A DNA stretch of 64,000 nucleotides from Bradyrhizobium diazoefficiens (lineage in GTDB: Bacteria > Pseudomonadota > Alphaproteobacteria > Rhizobiales > Xanthobacteraceae): the NCBI RefSeq assembly GCF_018129965.1, contig NZ_JAFCKW010000001.1, positions 682,001 through 746,000 on the forward strand, written 5' to 3'. Positions 7,229-17,433 of the stretch are shown here, one piece after another. The notes below the pieces were generated by a model. That model was given only the letters and a program-made list of their open reading frames with translations, was not told the DNA's origin and did no database searches. The position numbers were made by a program, and so were the translations under genes. Every line of letters starts with the position of its first letter. The first letter of the stretch is position 1.

Positions 7229-8410
7229 TCAGCCGCGCACGGCTTCGGCGAGCGGCCGCGCCGTGTGGCTGGCGACCTTTGCTGCGGCGCTCTGGATGAA
7301 GCCGCCGCCGAGCACGCGGGCCTGGCCGCCAGACGCATCGTAGAACACGCAGGCCTGGCCGGGCGAGACGCCCTCCTCGCCGGCGACGAGCTCGACCTCG
7401 TAATGACCGTTGCCGCCGCGCAGCCAGGCCGGCTGGGGGCTGCGGGTCGAGCGCACGCGCACGAACATTTCGAGGCCGTCGCCGATGGCGCGGTCGATGT
7501 CGCCGCCGCCGATCCAGTTGACGTCGCGCAAGGCAATGCTGTGCATCCGCAGCGCCTCGCGCGGGCCGACCACGACGCGGCGATTGGCGGCATCGAGCCG
7601 CACCACGAACAGCGGCGCATGCGCGGCGATGCCGAGGCCGCGGCGCTGGCCGATGGTGAAATTGGCGATGCCGTGATGCTGGCCGAGCACGCGGCCGTCG
7701 AGATCGACGATGTCGCCGGGGTCCATCGCATTGGGACGCAGGCGGGTGATGATGTCGGTGTAGCGGCCGGTCGGCACGAAGCAGATGTCCTGGCTGTCGT
7801 GCTTGTCGGCGACGGACAGGCCAAAGCGGCGCGCGAGCTCGCGCGTCTCGGGCTTGGTCATGTCGCCGAGCGGGAAGCGCAGATAATCGAGCTGGTCCTG
7901 CGTGGTCGCGAACAGGAAATAGCTCTGGTCGCGGTCGGCGTCGGCGGCACAAACCAGCGCGCGCGAGCCGCCTTCGAGGCGGCGCGAGGCGACGTAATGG
8001 CCGGTGGCGAGCGCCTGGGCGCCGAGTTCGCGCGCGGTCTTCAGCAGGTCGCGGAACTTGACGCTGCGGTTGCACTCGATGCACGGCACCGGCGTCTCGC
8101 CGAGCGCGTAGCTGTCGGCGAAATTGTCGATGACGGACTCGCGAAAGCGGTCCTCGTAGTCGAGCACGTAATGGGGAATGCCGAGCTTGGCCGCAACGTC
8201 GCGGGCGTCGTGGATGTCCTGGCCGGCGCAGCAGGCGCCCTTGCGATGGGTTGCCGCGCCATGGTCGTAGAGCTGCAGCGTGATGCCGACGACGTCATAG
8301 CCCTCAGCCTTCAGCAGCGCAGCCGTGGTCGAGGAATCGACGCCGCCCGACATGGCAACGACGACCCTGGTATCCTCAGGACGGCCTTCGAGATCCAGAC
8401 TGTTGAGCAT
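7229..8410 (-). CDS. mnmA: tRNA-specific 2-thiouridylase MnmA
   Basis: MnmA transfers sulfur to U34 of the tRNAs for Lys, Glu and Gln. The 393-residue protein has the PP-loop SGGVDSS (21-27), which activates the uridine with ATP. It also has the catalytic Cys of PVPCIECN (C110) and the second active-site Cys of SQDICFVP (C210), which forms the persulfide intermediate. The C-terminal beta domain (about 250-390) includes RVRSTRSP and [14 protein letters not shown]. An upstream in-frame extension to 8506 exists, but ATG 8410 matches the usual family length and start MLNSLDLEG. It is read divergently from the flagellar block. Confidence 0.95.
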   Translation of the reverse strand: MLNSLDLEGRPEDTRVVVAMSGGVDSSTTAALLKAEGYDVVGITLQLYDHGAATHRKGACCAGQDIHDARDVAAKLGIPHYVLDYEDRFRESVIDNFADSYALGETPVPCIECNRSVKFRDLLKTARELGAQALATGHYVASRRLEGGSRALVCAADADRDQSYFLFATTQDQLDYLRFPLGDMTKPETRELARRFGLSVADKHDSQDICFVPTGRYTDIITRLRPNAMDPGDIVDLDGRVLGQHHGIANFTIGQRRGLGIAAHAPLFVVRLDAANRRVVVGPREALRMHSIALRDVNWIGGGDIDRAIGDGLEMFVRVRSTRSPQPAWLRGGNGHYEVELVAGEEGVSPGQACVFYDASGGQARVLGGGFIQSAAAKVASHTARPLAEAVRG

Positions 8411-8753
8411 GGCTTTCAAGGTGTGACGGCGGCGTTTCGGCGATCCGCGATGTGCTTCCTGCCGGAACATCGTCCGTCCCCGAGAACCTCGGTTCCCGAA
8501 AGGCACGGCCTGCCCGGTCGAAAGCGGCTGAGAGCGCTTCTTTAATATAGGCGGCCTTCCGGTGACGCAATCACGCGTGCGGAGAGCTTAGGGCAATTCT
8601 TGCCGGGGCGGCAGAAATGCCGGGGTCCGGAAGGCTGTCGCGGCGCCGGGTCCGATTCGCTAGTGCGTTGATTTTGATCGGAAAATCGCTCCATCCGGGG
8701 GCTGGCCCGCTCCTTGCTACCCCTTTGCCGAAGATGTTTTCAAGGGGTCGCCT
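8411..8753. other. Divergent promoter region mnmA / fliK
   Basis: No gene is seen here. The right end holds a sigma-54 promoter (8703-8718) and the fliK ribosome binding site AAGGGG (8742-8747). Promoter elements for mnmA on the minus strand could not be assigned. Confidence 0.6.
8703..8718 (+). promoter_or_regulatory. Sigma-54 promoter for fliK-flgD
   Basis: TGGCCCG-CTCC-TTGCT matches the sigma-54 consensus, with the invariant GG (8704-8705) and GC (8716-8717) separated by exactly ten bases. Transcription would start near 8729, leaving a 25-nt leader that contains AAGGGG before the GTG start at 8754. The sigma-54 activator gene flbD lies in the same block. Confidence 0.8.
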
Positions 8754-10388
8754 GTGGTCGGTCGGACGTCAGATGTCAGTGCCAGCGTGCCGGTTCCGAG
8801 CACGCAGCAAAAGCCTGCCCGGTCGCAGAGCACCAAGGACACCTCCACGAGCGACTCCTTCGGCTCGCTGGTGGACAGCAACACCCAGGCGATCAGCAAT
8901 AATGCGCCGGCGCAGGATCCCGCGCCGCGCCGGAGCGACTCGTCGTCCTCCGCCTCGGACAAGAGCCCGCGCGACAGTTCGTCGACAGGCTCCGCCGCGC
9001 AGAACAAGTCCAGCGATGCCGCCGACAATTCGGCGCCCGCCGGTAACGACACGGCCACCGATCCGGCCAGGGATTCCGCCAAGGATGCCACCAAGGACGC
9101 CGGCAAGTCGGCCAAGAAGGACAAGTCCGGGACGTCCGACGCGGCGTCGACCGACAAATCCGCCACCAAGGACGGCAAGACCGACGGCACCGATGGGCTC
9201 GCCGCCGCCGATGCTGCCGCCGCCGCGGCCGCGCAACTCGATGCGGCGCAGGTCGCGGTGCCCGATCCCGGCCTCGCGGTGGCCGCGCCCGTGGTGCCGG
9301 TCGATCCGAATGCCGCCGCGGGCCAGGCCAGCGATGCAGCTGCCTCGCCGCTGACAATCGCCGCGGCCGGCATCGCCGCCAGCGCCTCCACCGCCGCGCA
9401 GATCGCCGGCAAGAGCGAGACCACGATCCTGGGCGACAAGAGCGGCAAGACCGGCGACGCCAAGATCGCGGCCGACGCGACGGCGACGCCTGGCGATACG
9501 GCCACCGACGGCACCGCGACCAATGCCAAGACCAGCAGCGGGCTGATCGCCGCGGTCGACCAGGGCACGCCGAAGACATCTTTCAAGGCCGCCGCCACCG
9601 CACAAGGCGACGTTTCCAATATCGGCCAGGACGGAGCCAAGGCGAACGCCGCCACGGCGCAAACGCCGGCGACCGCCGCTACCGCGCTGGCGCAGTCGGC
9701 AAAACCGCAGGCCGAGGCCGGCGCGACCGGCGCCAAGGTCGATGCCAAGGCCGATGCGACGACCGATGCCAAGGCCGGCACCTCCGACCCGGCCGCTCCG
9801 GCGAGCGGCACGCATGCGCACACGGCCGCGCAGACCAGCGTCGCCACCACCGACACCAGCGCGCAGGCCGCATCGGCCATCCAGGCGCCGGTGACCAACA
9901 CGACATCAGCAGCGACCGCCTCGACGGCGACGCTGACCGCGACCGCAGCGACCTCGACGACCGTGCCGATCGGGGGCGTGCCGATCGAGATCGCGGCCGC
10001 CGCGCGCGCCGGCAAGACGCGGTTCGACATCAGCCTCGATCCGGTCGATCTCGGCCGCATCGACGTGCGCATCAATGTCGACCGCAACGGCCAGGTCACC
10101 TCGCATCTGACAGTGGAGAAGCCGGAGACGCTGCAGATGCTGCGGCAGGACGCGCCGCAATTGCAGCGCGCGCTCGACGATGCCGGCTTCAAGACAGGCA
10201 GCAACGGTCTGTCCTTCAGCCTGCGCGACCAGAATTCGTCCGGCCAGAACTCCGGTCAGAACAACGACAATGGCGGCAATGCCCGCCGGCTGATCATCAG
10301 CGAGGACGACACCGTTGCCGCCGCGCCGGTCGGGCGCAGCTATGGCCGCATGCTCGGATCGAGCAGCGGCGTCGACATCAGAGTGTGA
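8754..10388 (+). CDS. fliK: Flagellar hook-length control protein FliK
   Basis: FliK measures hook length and switches the export apparatus to filament substrates. The 544-residue protein has a long low-complexity N-terminal region (about 1-400) rich in Ala, Asp, Lys, Thr and Ser, which is typical of the unfolded ruler part. The conserved C-terminal Flg_hook domain spans about 415-500 and includes FDISLDPVDLGRIDVRINVD and the segment LTVEKPETLQMLRQDAPQLQ. It starts with GTG at 8754 after AAGGGG, 25 nt behind a sigma-54 promoter. flgD follows 13 bp later, so the two are co-transcribed. The ruler region has many Lys-Asp and Ala-Thr repeats, as expected for fast-evolving FliK proteins. Confidence 0.85.
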   Translation: MVGRTSDVSASVPVPSTQQKPARSQSTKDTSTSDSFGSLVDSNTQAISNNAPAQDPAPRRSDSSSSASDKSPRDSSSTGSAAQNKSSDAADNSAPAGNDTATDPARDSAKDATKDAGKSAKKDKSGTSDAASTDKSATKDGKTDGTDGLAAADAAAAAAAQLDAAQVAVPDPGLAVAAPVVPVDPNAAAGQASDAAASPLTIAAAGIAASASTAAQIAGKSETTILGDKSGKTGDAKIAADATATPGDTATDGTATNAKTSSGLIAAVDQGTPKTSFKAAATAQGDVSNIGQDGAKANAATAQTPATAATALAQSAKPQAEAGATGAKVDAKADATTDAKAGTSDPAAPASGTHAHTAAQTSVATTDTSAQAASAIQAPVTNTTSAATASTATLTATAATSTTVPIGGVPIEIAAAARAGKTRFDISLDPVDLGRIDVRINVDRNGQVTSHLTVEKPETLQMLRQDAPQLQRALDDAGFKTGSNGLSFSLRDQNSSGQNSGQNNDNGGNARRLIISEDDTVAAAPVGRSYGRMLGSSSGVDIRV

Positions 10389-10401
10389 GGAGTATTCGCA
10401 A

Positions 10402-11121
10402 ATGACCACCACGAATGCCGCCACCGCCCCCACCGTCGTCTCCGGCACGACCGACGTTGCGAAAAGCTCGTCGAGCACGAGTTCGCTGAGTTCGAGCACC
10501 GGCGCGACGCTGGCCGGCAATTTCCAGACCTTCCTGACGCTGCTGACGACGCAGTTGCAGAACCAGAACCCGCTCGATCCGCTCGACACCAACCAGTTCA
10601 CCCAGCAGCTGGTGCAGTTCGCCGGCGTCGAGCAGCAGCTCAAGACCAACGATTCGCTGTCGCAGCTCGTCACCCTGCAGCAGACCACGCAGGCGACCCA
10701 GGCGCTCGGCTTCGTGGGCAAGACCGCCCTGGTCGACGGCACCACCGCGACCATGACGAAGTCGACGGCGACCTGGCATCTCAACGTTCCGACCGATTCG
10801 ACCGTCGACATCACCGTCGCCAATTCCACCGGCCAGACCGTGTTCACCGGCAAATATACCGCCGGCGCCGGCACCGACGTGCCCTTCACCTGGAACGGCC
10901 AGGGCAATGACGGCACGCAATGGCCCGACGGCAAGTACACGATCTCGGCCACGGGCAAGGACGTCGCCGGCAACAATGTCGGCATCGCCGCGCAGGTGCA
11001 GGGCGTGGTGTCGTCGGTCGACCTGACCCAGTCGCCGCCGCTGCTCAGCATCGACGGCCAGAGCTACATGTTGAGCCAGGTCAAGAGCATCATCGCCACC
11101 AGCAGCAGCACCGGTAACTGA
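10402..11121 (+). CDS. flgD: Flagellar hook assembly protein FlgD (hook cap)
   Basis: FlgD forms the scaffold cap for hook polymerisation outside the cell and is exported by the flagellar type III system. The 239-residue protein has the conserved N-terminal motif (about 35-80) NFQTFLTLLTTQLQNQNPLD followed by TNQFTQQLVQFAGVEQQL. The C-terminal part has FlgD Ig-like and tudor-like segments, with FTWNGQGNDGTQWPDGKYTI near 160-180. The ATG at 10402 has GAGGAG nine bases upstream; a longer frame from 10315 only overlaps fliK and is not used. It is coupled to fliK by the short 13-bp gap. Confidence 0.95.
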   Translation: MTTTNAATAPTVVSGTTDVAKSSSSTSSLSSSTGATLAGNFQTFLTLLTTQLQNQNPLDPLDTNQFTQQLVQFAGVEQQLKTNDSLSQLVTLQQTTQATQALGFVGKTALVDGTTATMTKSTATWHLNVPTDSTVDITVANSTGQTVFTGKYTAGAGTDVPFTWNGQGNDGTQWPDGKYTISATGKDVAGNNVGIAAQVQGVVSSVDLTQSPPLLSIDGQSYMLSQVKSIIATSSSTGN

Positions 11122-11473
11122 GGCTCGCACTGGCAAGAACGCGGGGATCCAAGTCCCCGGGACGTCAATTTCGCATGAGGCAGTAACCCCGGCTCCTTCG
11201 TGAGCATTAATCCCCGGGATTATGGGCCGGGCTCGCGTGACGCGCGCCCCAAGACGACAGTCGAGAGCTTCCCGGCGAAGCTCTGTTGGTTAGTAAAGTA
11301 TTTACAAAGACCCGCCCGACCGGCCTGGACACACCCGTTCCGCCGGCCGGGACAGCGGTGTTCCAGCCATATTCAACGAGAATTGTATTGATGCCTTAGG
11401 CTTAGCGGATTTTTAAGCCGACTTGCGTAGGGTTATGGCGTGAGTTCAGTGGTTGAGAGTTTGTGAGTACGCC
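11122..11473. other. Intergenic region upstream of sciP
   Basis: No gene is seen. It must contain the sciP promoter. The part from 11290 is AT-richer. A hairpin-capable palindrome GGCTTA / TAAGCC lies at 11399-11419, about 55 bp before the sciP start; its role is unknown. Confidence 0.45.
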
Positions 11474-11749
11474 ATGACAGAACCCCATCGCCCGAGGGTA
11501 AAATACGTCATCGGGCCGGACGGCAGTCCGCTGACGATTGCAGACTTGCCAGCACCCGGCACCAAACGCTGGGTGATCCGCCGCAAGGCCGAAGTCGTCG
11601 CCGCTGTACGTGGCGGTCTTCTCTCCCTCGAAGAGGCCTGTAGCCGTTATACCCTGACGGTCGACGAATTCCTATCCTGGCAGTTTTCCATCGACCAGCA
11701 CGGTCTGGCGGGCCTTCGCACCACCCGCATCCAGCAATATCGCCAGTAA
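11474..11749 (+). CDS. sciP: SciP, CtrA-inhibitory DUF1153 protein
   Basis: SciP is a small alphaproteobacterial helix-turn-helix protein. In Caulobacter it binds CtrA at promoters and blocks transcription in the swarmer phase. The 91-residue protein matches the DUF1153 family across its length: RVKYVIGPDGSPLTIADLP, then KRWVIRRKAEVVAAVRGGL, then LSLEEACSRYTLTVDEFLSW (helix-turn-helix) and a basic tail. The ATG at 11474 is chosen over an upstream in-frame start at 11453 because family members begin near MTEPHRPRVKY. It stands alone, ends in a strong terminator, and sits ahead of fliF, which links cell-cycle control to flagellar genes. Confidence 0.9.
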   Translation: MTEPHRPRVKYVIGPDGSPLTIADLPAPGTKRWVIRRKAEVVAAVRGGLLSLEEACSRYTLTVDEFLSWQFSIDQHGLAGLRTTRIQQYRQ

Positions 11750-11777
11750 GCGATCCGGAAATCCCTGGCTTTTGACG

Positions 11778-11811
11778 AAAATCGGTCTCGCCTCGCGAGG
11801 CCGATTTTTTT
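11778..11811 (+). terminator. Rho-independent terminator after sciP
   Basis: AAATCGGTCTCGC and GCGAGGCCGATTT form a long stem with a short loop, followed directly by a run of seven T. It separates sciP from the fliF operon. Confidence 0.9.
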
Positions 11812-11846
11812 CATGTTTGCTTTTGGGCCGACTTTTGTCCGACCTC

Positions 11847-11860
11847 TTAACCTTCGTTAA
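11847..11860. promoter_or_regulatory. CtrA-like paired half-site before fliF
   Basis: TTAACCTTCGTTAA has two TTAA half-sites with six bases between them. The Caulobacter CtrA consensus has seven, so this is a near match. The site lies 83 bp before the fliF start, just behind the gene for the CtrA inhibitor SciP. Confidence 0.45.
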
Positions 11861-11942
11861 CCATATCGAAACCATCACCTAGGCAATAATTGCCCAGTCG
11901 GTCCCTTCCAGTGAAAGCGGCCGAATCTGTTGGGGCAGTTGC

Positions 11943-13559
11943 TTGCAAGGTCTTGCGGACTTTCTGAAGGGTATCGGCGCCGCGCGGTTCGGGGCGATGA
12001 TCGCGGTCACGGCCGCGCTCATCGGCTTCTTCGCGTTCGTGATCATGCGGGTGACCACGCCGCAGATGACGACGCTGTTCACCGACCTCAGCGTCGAGGA
12101 CTCCTCGGGCATCATCAAGGACCTGGAGCGCCAGGGCATCCAGTTCGAGCTGCGCAATGAAGGCAGCATCATCCTGGTGCCCAAGGACAAGGTCACGCGC
12201 CTGCGGATGAAGCTGGCCGAAGGCGGCCTGCCCAAGGGCGGCGGCGTCGGCTATGAGGTTTTCGACAAGTCGGACGCTCTCGGTACAACCTCTTTCGTCC
12301 AGAATATCAATCACTTGCGCGCGCTGGAGGGCGAACTCGCCCGCACCATCCGCGCCATCGACCGGATCCAGGCCGCCCGCGTCCATCTGGTACTGCCCGA
12401 GCGTCCGCTGTTCTCGCGCGAGGCGCCGGAGCCGTCGGCCTCGATCGTGGTCCGGGTCCGCGGCGCGCTGGAAGCCCAGCAGATCCGCGCCATCCGCCAT
12501 CTCGTCGCCTCCGCCGTCAACGGGCTGAAGCCGCAGCGGGTCTCGATCGTCGACGAGGCCGGCCAGCTGCTCGCCGACGGTGCCCAGACCGATCCGGAGC
12601 AGGCGATCGGCGAAGAGCGCCGCGTCGCCTTCGAAAAGCGGATCCGCAAGCAGGTCGAGGACATCGTCTCCTCCGTGGTCGGAACGGGCCGCGCCCGCGT
12701 GCAGCTCTCCGCCGATTTCGACTTCAACAAGATCACCCAGACCTCGGACAAGTTCGATCCCGAGGGCCGCGTGCTGCGCTCGAGCCAGACCCGCGAAGAG
12801 CAGAGCCAGACCGCCGACAGCAACGGCCAGGTCACCGTCAACAACGAGCTGCCCGGCAATCAGCAGAACGGCGGCTCGGCGGCGAAGGACCAGAGCAAGA
12901 AGACCGAAGAGACCAACAATTACGAGATCTCCCGCACCACCAAGACCGAGGTGACCGAGGCCGGCCGGGTCAACCGCATCTCGGTCGCGGTGCTGGTCGA
13001 CGGCATCTACACCAAGAACGAGAAGGGCGAGCTCTCCTACACCGACCGCACCAAGGAGCAGCTCGACCGCATCGCCACGCTGGTGCGCTCGGCGATCGGC
13101 TTCGACCAGAAGCGCGGCGATCAGGTCGAGGTCGTGAACCTGCGCTTTGCCGACGCCCCCTCCACCACCCCGATCAGCGAGCCGACCGGCTTCCTCGGCA
13201 TGCTCCAGTTCACCAAGGACGACGTCATGTACTTCGTCGAGCTCGGCGTCATGATGCTGCTCGGCCTCGTCGTGCTGTTCCTGGTGATCCGCCCGCTGGT
13301 CAAGCGCATCCTCGCGTCCGACGAGGTCGCCGCCGCCATCTCGGGCGTCCTCACCGGCCCGGCGGCCTCGGAAGAGGGCGCGCAGGCCGCCAACGGTCAG
13401 CCGCTGCTGCCGGGCACGGCCGCAAGCGCGATCGACGTGGCCACCGTGCAGGGCCAGGTCCATTCCCAGTCCGTTCATCGCGTCGGCGAACTCGCCGAGC
13501 GCAACCCCAACGAAACCGTCGCCATCATCCGCCAGTGGCTGACCGAGCCAGCCAAATGA
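11943..13559 (+). CDS. fliF: Flagellar MS-ring protein FliF
   Basis: FliF builds the MS ring in the cytoplasmic membrane, the base of the flagellar motor. The 538-residue protein has a first membrane helix (about 18-36), a periplasmic YscJ/FliF-type domain (TTLFTDLSVEDSSGIIKDLE; KMKLAEGG-type segment) and a central Gly/Asn-rich linker. A second membrane helix near 428-448 (FVELGVMMLLGLVVLFLVIR) precedes a cytoplasmic tail that binds FliG. The start is TTG at 11943, with GGGG seven bases upstream; the next ATG (residue 18) lies inside the first helix and is unlikely. It is the first gene of fliF-fliG-fliH-fliN-flbD. Confidence 0.95.
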   Translation: MQGLADFLKGIGAARFGAMIAVTAALIGFFAFVIMRVTTPQMTTLFTDLSVEDSSGIIKDLERQGIQFELRNEGSIILVPKDKVTRLRMKLAEGGLPKGGGVGYEVFDKSDALGTTSFVQNINHLRALEGELARTIRAIDRIQAARVHLVLPERPLFSREAPEPSASIVVRVRGALEAQQIRAIRHLVASAVNGLKPQRVSIVDEAGQLLADGAQTDPEQAIGEERRVAFEKRIRKQVEDIVSSVVGTGRARVQLSADFDFNKITQTSDKFDPEGRVLRSSQTREEQSQTADSNGQVTVNNELPGNQQNGGSAAKDQSKKTEETNNYEISRTTKTEVTEAGRVNRISVAVLVDGIYTKNEKGELSYTDRTKEQLDRIATLVRSAIGFDQKRGDQVEVVNLRFADAPSTTPISEPTGFLGMLQFTKDDVMYFVELGVMMLLGLVVLFLVIRPLVKRILASDEVAAAISGVLTGPAASEEGAQAANGQPLLPGTAASAIDVATVQGQVHSQSVHRVGELAERNPNETVAIIRQWLTEPAK

Positions 13560-13613
13560 ACCGCCAAGCGACTCGCCAAGCAACCTGCCAAGTGAATCAA
13601 GAAGTGATCTGAC

Positions 13614-14705
13614 ATGGCCGCCAACGCGCAAAACTCCAACGATATCACCAGCGTGATCTCCTCGCTGGGTCAACGCGCGGGCGACCGCGCCAAGAACGGC
13701 AAGGGTCCCGAGCAACTGTCCGGACCGCGCCGCGCGGCGATCCTGATGCTGGCGCTGGGCGAGCAATATGGCGGCAAGATCTGGAGCCTGCTCGACGACG
13801 ACGAGGTCCGCCAGCTCTCGCTGGAAATGTCGACGCTCGGCACCGTCGAGGTCGATACCGTCGAGGACATGATGCTCGAATTCGTCTCGCGCATGTCGGC
13901 CTCGGGCGCACTGATGGGAAATTTCGACGCGACCGAGCGGCTGCTGCAGCAGTACCTGCCGCCGGAGCGCGTCACCGGCATCATGGACGAGATCCGCGGC
14001 CCCGCCGGCCGCAACATGTGGGAGAAGCTCTCCAATGTGCAGGAAGAGGTCCTCGCCAACTATCTCAAGAACGAATATCCGCAGACCATCGCGGTGGTGC
14101 TGTCGAAGCTGAAGTCGGAGCACGCCGCCCGCGTGCTCGGCATCCTGCCCGAGGACCTCGCGCTCGACGTCGTCAACCGCATGCTGAAGATGGAAGCGGT
14201 ACAGAAGGAGGTGATCGAGAGCGTGGAGAAGACGCTGCGCACCGAATTCATGTCCAACCTGTCGCAGACCCGCCGCCGCGACGCCCACGAGGTGATGGCG
14301 GAAATCTTCAACAATTTCGACCGCCAGACCGAAACCCGCTTCATTACCTCGCTGGAAGAGGACAACCGCGAGGCGGCCGAACGCATCAAGGCGCTGATGT
14401 TCACCTTCGACGACCTCGTGAAGCTCGATTCCGGCTCGGCCCAGACCCTGATGCGCAACGTCGACAAGGACAAGCTCGGCGTGGCGCTGAAGAGCGCCAA
14501 CGAGGATGTCCGCAACTTCTTCTTCGGCAACATGTCCTCGCGCGCGGCCAAGATGCTTTCCGACGACATGGCGGCGATGGGACCGGTGCGGCTGCGCGAC
14601 GTCGACGAGGCCCAGGCGCTGCTGGTCAACCTCGCCAAGGATCTCGCCGCCAAGGGCGAGATCATGCTGACCAAGAACCGCGCCGACGACGAGCTGGTGT
14701 ATTGA
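13614..14705 (+). CDS. fliG: Flagellar motor switch protein FliG
   Basis: FliG is the rotor protein that contacts the stator and transmits torque and switching. The 363-residue protein has the three FliG regions. The N-terminal part binds FliF (about 35-120, [20 protein letters not shown]). The middle domain has the [20 protein letters not shown] segment followed by [11 protein letters not shown]. The C-terminal torque domain has [11 protein letters not shown] and charged residues in [20 protein letters not shown]. It lies 54 bp after fliF; its stop overlaps the fliH start by one base (TGATG). Confidence 0.96.
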   Translation: MAANAQNSNDITSVISSLGQRAGDRAKNGKGPEQLSGPRRAAILMLALGEQYGGKIWSLLDDDEVRQLSLEMSTLGTVEVDTVEDMMLEFVSRMSASGALMGNFDATERLLQQYLPPERVTGIMDEIRGPAGRNMWEKLSNVQEEVLANYLKNEYPQTIAVVLSKLKSEHAARVLGILPEDLALDVVNRMLKMEAVQKEVIESVEKTLRTEFMSNLSQTRRRDAHEVMAEIFNNFDRQTETRFITSLEEDNREAAERIKALMFTFDDLVKLDSGSAQTLMRNVDKDKLGVALKSANEDVRNFFFGNMSSRAAKMLSDDMAAMGPVRLRDVDEAQALLVNLAKDLAAKGEIMLTKNRADDELVY

Positions 14706-15328
14706 TGGCCGCCCCGGCAAAATTCCTGTTCGACACCGACTTCGCGGCGCCCGAGCGGTCGACGCGCGAGAAGGCGGCGACTGCGGCCGAGATCGCCCAG
14801 AAGGTCGCGGAAGCCGAGGCGCGCGCCTACCAGGACGGCTTTGCCGCCGGCCAGCGCGAGGCCAAGGCCGAGAGCGACCGCCGCGTCGCGCTCGCCATGG
14901 AAGAAATCAACATCGGCATCCGAGGCATCGCCTCGGGCATCGGCAACATCGAGTCCAAGATGGAGACCGAGGCGGTCGACGTCGCGGTCGCCGTGGCGCG
15001 CAAGCTGTGCGCCGATCTGGTCGCCGCCGAACCGCTCGGCGAGGTCATGGCGCTGGTGAAGGACTGCTTCTCGCATCTGGTCGCGACGCCGCATCTGGTC
15101 GTCCGCATCAACGACGCGCTCTACGACAGCGCACGCGAGAAAATCGAGCGGCTCGCCAAGCAGAGCGGCTTCGAGGGCCGGCTGGTGATCCTGGCCGAGC
15201 CTGAAATTGCCACCGGCGACTGCCGGATCGAATGGGCCGATGGCGGCGTCGTGCTGGAACGCGGCGCCATCGCGGCCAAGATCGACGAAATGGTGGGACG
15301 CTACATCGCGTCCCGCAGGGGGAGCTAA
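14705..15328 (+). CDS. fliH: Flagellar export/assembly protein FliH-like (FlbE)
   Basis: FliH-type proteins bind and regulate the export ATPase FliI at the base of the flagellum. The 207-residue protein has an Ala/Glu-rich helical N-terminal half with heptad-like AEIAQKVAEAEARAYQDGF. Its C-terminal half resembles the FliH/HrpE domain (VDVAVAVARKLCADLV through GDCRIEWADGGVVLERGAI). The start ATG overlaps the fliG stop, indicating translational coupling; a longer frame into fliG is an artefact. In Caulobacter the gene at this position is flbE (fliH), and that assignment fits here. Confidence 0.88.
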   Translation: MAAPAKFLFDTDFAAPERSTREKAATAAEIAQKVAEAEARAYQDGFAAGQREAKAESDRRVALAMEEINIGIRGIASGIGNIESKMETEAVDVAVAVARKLCADLVAAEPLGEVMALVKDCFSHLVATPHLVVRINDALYDSAREKIERLAKQSGFEGRLVILAEPEIATGDCRIEWADGGVVLERGAIAAKIDEMVGRYIASRRGS

Positions 15329-15331
15329 GCC

Positions 15332-15679
15332 ATGAGCGACACCGACGGACAGGTTCCGCTGCCCGACCTCAACGGCCCGCTGCCGCCGACCACCGACGTC
15401 GGCTACAACGAGGACGAATATGCGGCGCGCGCCGCGGCCGACCTGGAGGCCGTGTTCGACGTTCCGGTCCAGGTCTCGGCCGTGCTCGGCCGTTCCAAGA
15501 TGGACGTCGGCGAGCTTCTGAAGCTCGGACCGGGCACCGTGCTGGAGCTCGACCGGCGCGTCGGCGAGGCCATCGACATCTACGTCAACAACAAGCTGGT
15601 CGCCCGCGGCGAAGTCGTCCTGGTCGAGGACAAGCTCGGCGTGACCATGACCGAAATCATCAAGACCGATCGTAGCTAG
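15332..15679 (+). CDS. fliN: Flagellar motor switch protein FliN
   Basis: FliN forms the distal C-ring of the motor and takes part in switching and export. The 115-residue protein has an acidic variable N-terminus (1-35) and a complete SpoA-type domain (about 40-112): DVPVQVSAVLGRSKMDVGEL, LGPGTVLELDRRVGEAIDIY, VNNKLVARGEVVLVED and LGVTMTEII. The ATG at 15332 follows GGGGGAG with good spacing and lies three bases past the fliH stop. Length and order match the family. Confidence 0.96.
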   Translation: MSDTDGQVPLPDLNGPLPPTTDVGYNEDEYAARAAADLEAVFDVPVQVSAVLGRSKMDVGELLKLGPGTVLELDRRVGEAIDIYVNNKLVARGEVVLVEDKLGVTMTEIIKTDRS

Positions 15680-15737
15680 CCCTAGCGACTGCAAGGAATG
15701 ACGCGCGGCAGCGCGACCAGACGGACAGGAGATTGAC

Positions 15738-17123
<1,386 letters not shown>

Positions 17124-17150
17124 GCGGCGCCTGCGACCATCGAGAATGCG

Positions 17151-17182
17151 AATGCCCGGGCTGGTCCCGGGCATTTTTGTTT
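17151..17182 (+). terminator. Rho-independent terminator after flbD
   Basis: AATGCCCGGG and CCCGGGCATT form a ten-base perfect stem with loop CTGGT, followed by TTTTGTTT. It closes the fliF-flbD operon. Confidence 0.92.
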
Positions 17183-17208
17183 CGGACAAGGCAACATCGA
17201 CACCACAC

Positions 17209-17352
17209 CCCGGGTGTCGTCCCCGCGAACGCGGGGACCCATAGCCACAGGGCGTAATTTGGCGAAGACTCGTCGTTCGGTACGCCGACCGCTCTTCAAC
17301 CGATAGATTCCGCGCTATGGGTCCCTGCGTTCGCAGGGACGACAGGGGTGGG
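17209..17352. repeat. Intergenic inverted repeat (GGGTCCCTGCGTTCGCAGGG family)
   Basis: The left arm has CCCGCGAACGCGGGGACCCA; the right arm is GGGTCCCTGCGTTCGCAGGG (17319-17338) followed by ACGACAG. The core contains AATTTGGCGAAGACTCG. The same arms and core occur at 32160-32295. Confidence 0.8.
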
Positions 17353-17433
17353 CATGGCCGAGTCGCATTCTTCGACTAGGTCGCGGCGGCGCAGCGCCCT
17401 ATAACCCCGCGTGAGAACCACGCGGGGAACCAC

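Larger units (their letters stand above)
17124..17433. other. Intergenic region with terminator and palindromic repeat
   Basis: No gene is seen. It holds the flbD terminator (17151-17182) and a repeat element (17209-17352) that is shared with 32160-32295. Confidence 0.6.

Noticed and set aside
11930..11948. Sigma-54-like GG-N10-GC pattern at the fliF start
   Set aside because: The GC element overlaps the fliF start codon, so it could not drive fliF, and the first half matches poorly.
11847..14720. Open frame of 957 codons antisense to fliF and fliG
   Set aside because: It mirrors strongly biased high-GC codons of two certain flagellar genes and has no family motifs. The coding sense is the plus strand.
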